From DYKG01 sp964596185 (lineage in GTDB: Bacteria > Muiribacteriota > Ozemobacteria > Ozemobacterales > Ozemobacteraceae): a stretch of DNA of 64,000 nt. The position numbers and the translations under genes are program-made. The stretch's first letter is position 1; each line of letters starts with the position of its first letter. Below the pieces are notes generated by a model. That model ran no database searches and was not told where the DNA came from. It saw nothing but the letters and a program-made list of their open reading frames with translations. The stretch lies in contig CAZQUE010000005.1 of NCBI GenBank assembly GCA_964596185.1, positions 1 to 64,000 on the forward strand, read 5' to 3'. Positions 62,235-64,000 of the stretch are shown here, one piece after another.

Positions 62235-62249
62235 TTCCCTATTAGGGAA
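62235..62249. promoter_or_regulatory. Perfect 15-bp palindrome near the TerB-like gene
   Basis: TTCCCTA-T-TAGGGAA, seven-base perfect arms, 32 bases beyond the TerB-like stop. It might be an operator or the stem of a minor hairpin; no neighbouring promoter is obvious. Confidence 0.35.
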
Positions 62250-62280
62250 GGGCTAATGTCAAATCATCACTGTTACAAAA

Positions 62281-62676
62281 CTATTTACCAACCTCAAAGA
62301 ATTTTGCTGCTTCTGCATAAGTAGAGAACAGTCTTTTGACCCAGCCAGAATATTCCTTGACGTCTTCTTCAGTCATTGCGAAGAGATCTCTCAGACGATT
62401 AATGATTTTTGCTTCTTCGGGCGAAAAATTGCCGTCGCAGCTGGCGAGAGAAATCAACTCAAGCATGATCGACACCCGACTGTTCTTGTCAGGGAAAAAC
62501 TGCTGCAATACTTCATCAGAAGGATTACGAATGAGCTCGGGCTGACCCATCTCAGCGCTCAGGGCAGCGATCATTTCAGCTTCCTGGGCACTTACCTGCT
62601 CATCTGCTTCGATGAGTTCTCTGGCCAGTCCAAGAAAAAGTTTTTGCTGATGCGGATTTAAGTCTTTAAGAAACAT
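62281..62676 (-). CDS. TerB-like helical protein
   Basis: 131 residues with two repeats of an acidic helical unit: GLARELIEADEQVSAQEAEMIAALSAEMG and ISLASCDGNFSPEEAKIINRLRDLFAM. This is the TerB/DjlA-like pattern, where the acidic loop (ADEQ, CDGNFS) may bind metal. The function of stand-alone members is not known. GGGAGG lies seven bases before the ATG. A related region ends the membrane protein at 25457-27739. Confidence 0.75.
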   Translation of the reverse strand: MFLKDLNPHQQKLFLGLARELIEADEQVSAQEAEMIAALSAEMGQPELIRNPSDEVLQQFFPDKNSRVSIMLELISLASCDGNFSPEEAKIINRLRDLFAMTEEDVKEYSGWVKRLFSTYAEAAKFFEVGK

Positions 62677-62870
62677 TATTTTGCCTCCCCGATTTGTTCA
62701 TTTTTCAACTTAAATATCATAGAATGAATACAGCTTTTATGCAAACCCGAAGTTTTGTTTCTAACAAGACCAGATTTTCTTTTGTCGTCAGGACAAACCG
62801 ATTTTTGTTATCCTTAACGAGTTTAAGGCGTATTATATTTTGAAAAGCATTTTCCAAACTGGAGGACATT

Positions 62871-63962
62871 ATGAATAAGCTGAGAACGACCGCCGTTTGT
62901 TTCTTACTGATAGCGTCAATTTTTACAACCGGTTGTGATGCCAGCAAGGTCATGGAAGTCATTCAAAAAGTGGCTGAAGGCATTCAGCAGGCTATGCCTG
63001 CGATCAGAGACGTGGTAAACACAATAACTCAAGCCGTAAACGGCAATACTACCCAGGCCGGCAATAATGTCACCAACACACAAACCGCAACCAATACACC
63101 TGCTGAAACGAACAACAACAATAAGGGCTCGACAACAACGGTGGCCACAGCCAAAGACAACGAAGACCTTGCATCAAACAATTCTGCGGCCAGCCCGTCA
63201 GTTACTACTGAAATTCCCAATGCATCGAGTCAGGAATCTGGCAGTTCTTTCATGCAGAGAACCGCCAACATGTCACGAGCCCAGAAAGATCAGGCAATAA
63301 TACAAGCCATCACTTCAGGGAATATGCCGAGCTTCCTGCGAAATTTCCGCGACGTTACCGTACGCCGACGTCTCAGTGATGGCCGCGAGCACACCATCAC
63401 TTATAAAGTAATGCCAGATTATCTTTCTATCGGTTCTGACAGTGATTTCGTCAGAGTACCGATGACGCCAATGGCCGCCCAGGCAATTGCCGATCGTTTT
63501 GGTTGCATTCTTCCAACCACTCAGATGGTCGATGATATTTACCAGAACGCTGCAACTCGCCTTAGTCCTCAGACCATGACCCCAAACAGCAGCATGACTT
63601 CAAACAGTTATTTTACCCAGCATTCAGAAATGATCGAAACGGCAAGACGTAACGCCGGGCACCAAAATGGTCAGCTACTTGCTGGGCACAAAAAGGATAT
63701 TGTAATAACCAACCGCCTCAACAGCAATCCCAACAAGGTTGCGATTTATGGATGGCATCGCAGTAATGGCTCACCGATCCAGCCGCTATCGACAGTTCAT
63801 GGCGAAGAATATGCAGACTACAGCCATGGCGTGCGACTGATTCAGAAGACAGTCATGGTCGATGGCAGAGAAATGAATATTGAAGATGTTTTGCGCGACC
63901 CGGTACTCAGCGCTCTTGTCAGCAAAGAAGGAACCATAAGTAACACCAGCGCCCACAGGTAA
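62871..63962 (+). CDS. Lipoprotein with Asn/Thr-rich linker and conserved C-terminal domain
   Basis: 363 residues. The lipobox FTTGC (Cys22) marks it as a lipoprotein. Residues 60-130 are Asn/Thr/Ser-rich, a flexible surface linker. The C-terminal ~230 residues (PMTPMAAQAIADRFGCILPTTQMVDDIYQ, KKDIVITNRL, VAIYGWHRSNGSPIQPLS, YADYSHGVRLIQ) form a conserved domain I recognise as recurring in unnamed bacterial proteins but whose function I cannot state; several His residues and the HGVR motif could form an active site. GGAGG lies five bases before the ATG. Confidence 0.7.
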   Translation: MNKLRTTAVCFLLIASIFTTGCDASKVMEVIQKVAEGIQQAMPAIRDVVNTITQAVNGNTTQAGNNVTNTQTATNTPAETNNNNKGSTTTVATAKDNEDLASNNSAASPSVTTEIPNASSQESGSSFMQRTANMSRAQKDQAIIQAITSGNMPSFLRNFRDVTVRRRLSDGREHTITYKVMPDYLSIGSDSDFVRVPMTPMAAQAIADRFGCILPTTQMVDDIYQNAATRLSPQTMTPNSSMTSNSYFTQHSEMIETARRNAGHQNGQLLAGHKKDIVITNRLNSNPNKVAIYGWHRSNGSPIQPLSTVHGEEYADYSHGVRLIQKTVMVDGREMNIEDVLRDPVLSALVSKEGTISNTSAHR

Positions 63963-64000
63963 GAGTCGGATATTTTCTTTCACCACAAGATTATAGCCCG

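Noticed and set aside
61848..62324. 158-residue open frame upstream of the PHA promoter
   Set aside because: It runs through the minus-strand promoter and palindromes, with residue composition typical of non-coding DNA. The AAGGAGG inside it is not followed by a usable start.
1..64000. CRISPR array, insertion sequence or integron
   Set aside because: No regularly spaced repeats, transposase or integrase genes, or flanking inverted repeats with target duplications were found.

Overview
The window is a bacterial chromosome segment of middling GC with dense, mostly short-spaced genes on both strands. Pyruvate:ferredoxin oxidoreductase at the left edge and an Orp/Mrp-type iron-sulfur locus point to an anaerobic or microaerophilic lifestyle. 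A polyhydroxyalkanoate (PHA) cluster, three multidomain sensor proteins of the two-component type, pseudopilin-like proteins and secreted coiled-coil proteins point to a metabolically flexible Gram-negative-type organism. I cannot fix the taxon from sequence alone; a deep-branching lineage such as Candidatus Riflebacteria would fit but is a guess. No rRNA, IS element, prophage or CRISPR array was seen. One 100-base N run (10160-10259) is an assembly gap.

Layout. 1-7.2 kb: end of PFOR, GNAT, PfkB kinase, small membrane protein, secreted pullulanase, two unknown genes. 7.4-10.5 kb: a double cyclic-nucleotide-binding protein beside a broken HAMP-cyclase gene. 10.7-14.1 kb: nadA-nadC-nadB. 14.1-15.9 kb: M42 aminopeptidase and a TetR regulator with paired operators. 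15.9-21.5 kb: an RNA-repair locus, with divergent rtcR, a perfect sigma-54 promoter, a long non-coding leader holding a tRNA-like RNA, then slipin, rtcA and rtcB. 21.6-30.8 kb: hybrid sensor kinase, YkgJ protein, zinc-ribbon proteins including a Tim44-like/TerB-like membrane protein, M30-like metalloprotease, class 3 lipase. 31.3-36.8 kb: ADP-ribosylglycohydrolase overlapping a sigma-54 activator, followed by a sigma-54 promoter with two upstream palindromes and a NifX/Orp-like, DUF5320-like, Mrp, thioesterase, metallo-hydrolase operon. 36.9-47.4 kb: WG-repeat protein, NMT1-PAS sensor, PepSY protein, a 1923-residue hybrid kinase with a partner receiver protein. 47.4-48.6 kb: MarR and azoreductase. 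48.7-56.8 kb: pseudopilin-like operon, two secreted proteins, ECF sigma factor with anti-sigma/FecR protein. 56.8-61.8 kb: PHA operon on the minus strand (phasin-like, phaB, phaC, phaE-like, second phaC, phaA) from one strong promoter and ending at a clear terminator. 62.3-64 kb: TerB-like protein and a lipoprotein.

The most distinctive element is the RNA-repair locus. RtcR carries a CARF-like sensor domain, and the only good sigma-54 promoter between it and rtcAB drives a leader of about 490 nt containing a module with nearly all tRNA-invariant bases. That module has a mismatched acceptor end, a short anticodon loop and an extra outer stem, the layout expected of a bacterial YrlA-type Y RNA rather than a working tRNA. 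A slipin sits where Ro60 is found in other Y-RNA/rtc operons. The second sigma-54 system (31.3-36.8 kb) resembles the Desulfovibrio Orp loci and carries its activator, tandem activator sites and promoter in cis.
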